The position numbers and the translations under genes are program-made. Of a stretch of 64,000 bases of DNA, positions 62,436 to 64,000 are shown one piece after another. Every line of letters starts with the position of its first letter. Within the stretch, counting starts at the first letter, position 1. Below the pieces are notes generated by a model that saw only the letters and a program-made list of their open reading frames with translations, did not search any database and was not told the DNA's origin. The DNA comes from Halotalea alkalilenta (lineage in GTDB: Bacteria; Pseudomonadota; Gammaproteobacteria; Pseudomonadales; Halomonadaceae), in assembly GCF_001648175.1 (NCBI RefSeq), contig NZ_CP015243.1, positions 2,046,001-2,110,000 of the forward strand, written 5' to 3'.

Positions 62436-63158
62436 ATGACGCCGTACATCGGGGAGTTCGCCGGCTGCGTCGCACTGATCCTGTTCGGCGACGGTGTGGT
62501 CGCCAACGTGCTGCTGCGAGGCAGCAAAGGCCACGGCAGCGGGTGGATCGTGATCGCCACCGGCTGGGGGCTGGCGGTGATGGTGGCTGTGCTGGTGGCC
62601 AACGCGGCGGGCTCGCCCGAGGCGGATATCAATCCGGCGGTGACGGTCGCGAAATGGGTGCTCGGCATTCACCAGGACGCGATCGTGGTGCTCGGCTACA
62701 TCGCGGCGCAGATCGCAGGCTGCTTCGTGGGCGCGGTGCTGGTGTGGCTGACCTACCTGCCGCACTGGCAGGCGACGCCGGAGGCGGCGTTGAAGCGTGG
62801 AGTATTCTGCACCGATCCTGCGATCGAGCATCGGGTCGGCAATCTGCTCAGCGAGACGATCGGTACGGTGGCGCTGGTGATCGGCATTGGCGGCATCGTC
62901 GCCGCTGGGCAGATGCCCGCCGGGCTGGGGCCGTTTCTGGTCGGCGGCCTGGTGTGGGCGATCGGGCTTTCGCTCGGCGGGCCGACCGGGTACGCGATCA
63001 ATCCGGCCCGCGACTTCGGTCCACGTCTCGCCCATGCGCTGCTGCCGATCGCGGGCAAGGGTGATTCGGCATGGTCCTATGCCTGGGTGCCGGTGTTCGG
63101 CCCGCTGGTGGGTGCGGTGCTCGGTGCGCTGATCTGGATCGGCCTGCTGAACGGCTGA
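62436..63158 (+). CDS. glpF: Glycerol uptake facilitator (aquaglyceroporin)
   Basis: 240-aa MIP-family channel with six membrane helices. The two pore NPA motifs are present: DINPAVTVAKW and AINPARDFGPR, the second with the Asp after NPAR that marks glycerol-type channels. The order glpK-glpF here is the reverse of E. coli. The gene lies under GlpR control with glpK. Confidence 0.95.
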   Translation: MTPYIGEFAGCVALILFGDGVVANVLLRGSKGHGSGWIVIATGWGLAVMVAVLVANAAGSPEADINPAVTVAKWVLGIHQDAIVVLGYIAAQIAGCFVGAVLVWLTYLPHWQATPEAALKRGVFCTDPAIEHRVGNLLSETIGTVALVIGIGGIVAAGQMPAGLGPFLVGGLVWAIGLSLGGPTGYAINPARDFGPRLAHALLPIAGKGDSAWSYAWVPVFGPLVGAVLGALIWIGLLNG

Positions 63159-63186
63159 GGATGGCGCAAAAAGGGTGCACAAGCCG

Positions 63187-63214
63187 TTGCATTCGAAAGA
63201 GAAATGAGTAGAAT
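63187..63214 (+). promoter_or_regulatory. Promoter of the tRNA-Val genes
   Basis: TTGCAT at 63187-63192 and TAGAAT at 63209-63214 with 16-nt spacing, 77 bp before the first tRNA. Confidence 0.5.
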
Positions 63215-63291
63215 GGCGCAGCGTTCGGAGGGGGTGCGGTCAGCGCATGCATTCTCCCCCGCATCGGAATGAGTGTGGGAAGTGCCGAGAC

Positions 63292-63368
63292 AGGACCATA
63301 GCTCAGTTGGTTAGAGCGCCACGTTGACATCGTGGAGGTCAGCGGTTCGAATCCGCTTGGTCCTACCA
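63292..63368 (+). tRNA. tRNA-Val (GAC)
   Basis: 77-nt tRNA with encoded CCA; acceptor AGGACCA pairs with TGGTCCT, the anticodon loop TTGACAT gives GAC. Identical to the copy at 63424. Confidence 0.95.
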
Positions 63369-63423
63369 TTTGCCTTTCACACCTGCGCCTGCCCAGGGCG
63401 ACCCTTTTGATGCGAACGTCCTT

Positions 63424-63500
63424 AGGACCATAGCTCAGTTGGTTAGAGCGCCACGTTGACATCGTGGAGGTCAGCGGTTCGAATCCGCTTGGTCCTACCA
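63424..63500 (+). tRNA. tRNA-Val (GAC), second identical copy
   Basis: 77-nt tRNA identical in sequence to the one at 63292, separated from it by 55 nt. A terminator follows, so both are one transcript. Confidence 0.95.
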
Positions 63501-63509
63501 GCTCTCAGT

Positions 63510-63555
63510 GAAGACCCTCGCTTTCCATCATGGATCGCGAGGGTCTTCGCGTTTT
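63510..63555 (+). terminator. Rho-independent terminator after tRNA-Val genes
   Basis: A 12-bp stem (GAAGACCCTCGC, 63510-63521, with 63537-63548) closes a 15-nt loop containing a small TCCA/TGGA helix, followed by GCGTTTT. Confidence 0.8.
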
Positions 63556-63634
63556 GATCTCTTCATTTTGCCGTAAAGCGTCGCTTTCGCCTGGGGCAAC
63601 CGATCGGGGGTGACCGCGCGCCTCTTCTCTTCGC

Positions 63635-64000
63635 TCAGTCGATCAGCTGGCGCTCGTACTCCTCACGAAACTGCTGCATCGAGCTGCGCACCACGGTCAC
63701 CGCACCGTCGACCAGCCCGCACCGACCGCTGCCGGGGAGCAGGGCGCAAAGGCTCTCCAGCGCGCGCAGGTCGGCCTGCACTCCGACGCCGGTATCGATC
63801 CGGCGCAGCAGGCGGGAGAGCTGGTAGGTGCCGGTCTTGCAGGGCGTGCATTGGCCGCAGGAGCCCGCGGCGAAGAAATCGACGTACTCGGCGACCTTGC
63901 GCACGATGCTGGTCCCGGCGGAGATCACGATCATCGCGCCGGTGCCGAGCCTCGAGCCGCGCTGCGCGACCGAGTCGAAGTCCAGCGCCACATCCAGATC
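63635..64000 (-). CDS. NuoF-like NADH dehydrogenase/formate dehydrogenase beta subunit, C-terminal part
   Basis: About 121 codons of a frame that continues past the window edge. It begins inside the LGTGAMIV segment and holds the iron-sulfur site AAGSCGQCTPCKTGTYQLS and the matching later Cys in GSGRCGLVDGA, as in the 51-kDa FMN/4Fe-4S subunits NuoF, HoxF and FdsB. The usual TCPV motif before the cluster is replaced by TSIVRKVAEYV, which argues for an NuoF-like relative rather than the complex I subunit itself. No adjacent genes are visible to decide. Confidence 0.75.
   Translation of the reverse strand, partial: DLDVALDFDSVAQRGSRLGTGAMIVISAGTSIVRKVAEYVDFFAAGSCGQCTPCKTGTYQLSRLLRRIDTGVGVQADLRALESLCALLPGSGRCGLVDGAVTVVRSSMQQFREEYERQLID

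Noticed and set aside
1..64000. CRISPR arrays, prophage structural genes, rRNA genes or replication origins
   Set aside because: No regularly spaced repeat array, phage head/tail genes, rRNA or origin-type repeat cluster was seen on reading through the window; this was by eye, so short or divergent cases could be missed.

Overview
The window is GC-rich DNA from a gammaproteobacterium, most likely a Halomonadaceae/Oceanospirillales relative. This rests on gammaproteobacterial housekeeping neighbourhoods: uvrC-pgsA-tRNA(Gly-Cys-Leu), ppk-ppx, grxD, rnt, nth-rnfB-metG, apbC-dcd, purM-purN beside perM-hda, fumC and glpD-glpR-glpK-glpF. No species-level marker is present, so the family is an inference.

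Positions 1-21,500 form an accessory metabolic region. It is a patchwork of small, mostly stand-alone units, many with their own regulator. They include two aldo/keto reductases, four short-chain dehydrogenases (one exported), two metallo-beta-lactamase-fold hydrolases (one AHL-lactonase-like), two exported alpha/beta hydrolases, a saccharopine-dehydrogenase-like protein, exported NTF2-like proteins, an Atu4866-type protein and two or three transporters. The regulators are TetR, an HD-domain/LuxR fusion, XRE-cupin and AraC, plus a TetR remnant. Several intergenic palindromes look like operators, the clearest being a consensus promoter carrying two TetR-type sites at 159-203. The likely theme is detoxification or turnover of reactive carbonyls, lactones, epoxides and related small molecules; this is inference from family membership.

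Positions 21,700-34,900 are mostly core genome: an MHS transporter, exopolyphosphatase and polyphosphate kinase, a tRNA operon with a consensus promoter, pgsA, uvrC, tRNA-Ala, monothiol glutaredoxin, RNase T, a HlyU-like protein and a SulP transporter. A degenerate IS3 transposase scrap lies next to the tRNA operon.

Positions 34,900-37,080 are a visibly AT-richer two-gene module: an unknown 227-aa protein tightly coupled to an XRE-ImmA/IrrE metallopeptidase regulator. It is the best candidate here for an undescribed stress, defence or toxin-antitoxin-like system.

Positions 37,080-56,000 carry an nth gene broken by a one-base slip in a G run, an RnfB-like ferredoxin without the other Rnf subunits, and metG. 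A roughly 9.7-kb block then separates metG from apbC. It contains a LysR regulator, a possible Fur box, an archaic (Csu-like) chaperone-usher pilus operon, and a coupled ArfB-NYN nuclease pair. apbC, dcd, purN/purM, perM and hda follow.

Positions 56,000-64,000 hold yjbQ, fumC, the glycerol regulon (glpD, glpR, glpK, glpF) with recognisable GlpR-type operators, two identical tRNA-Val genes, and the end of a NuoF-like gene cut by the window edge.
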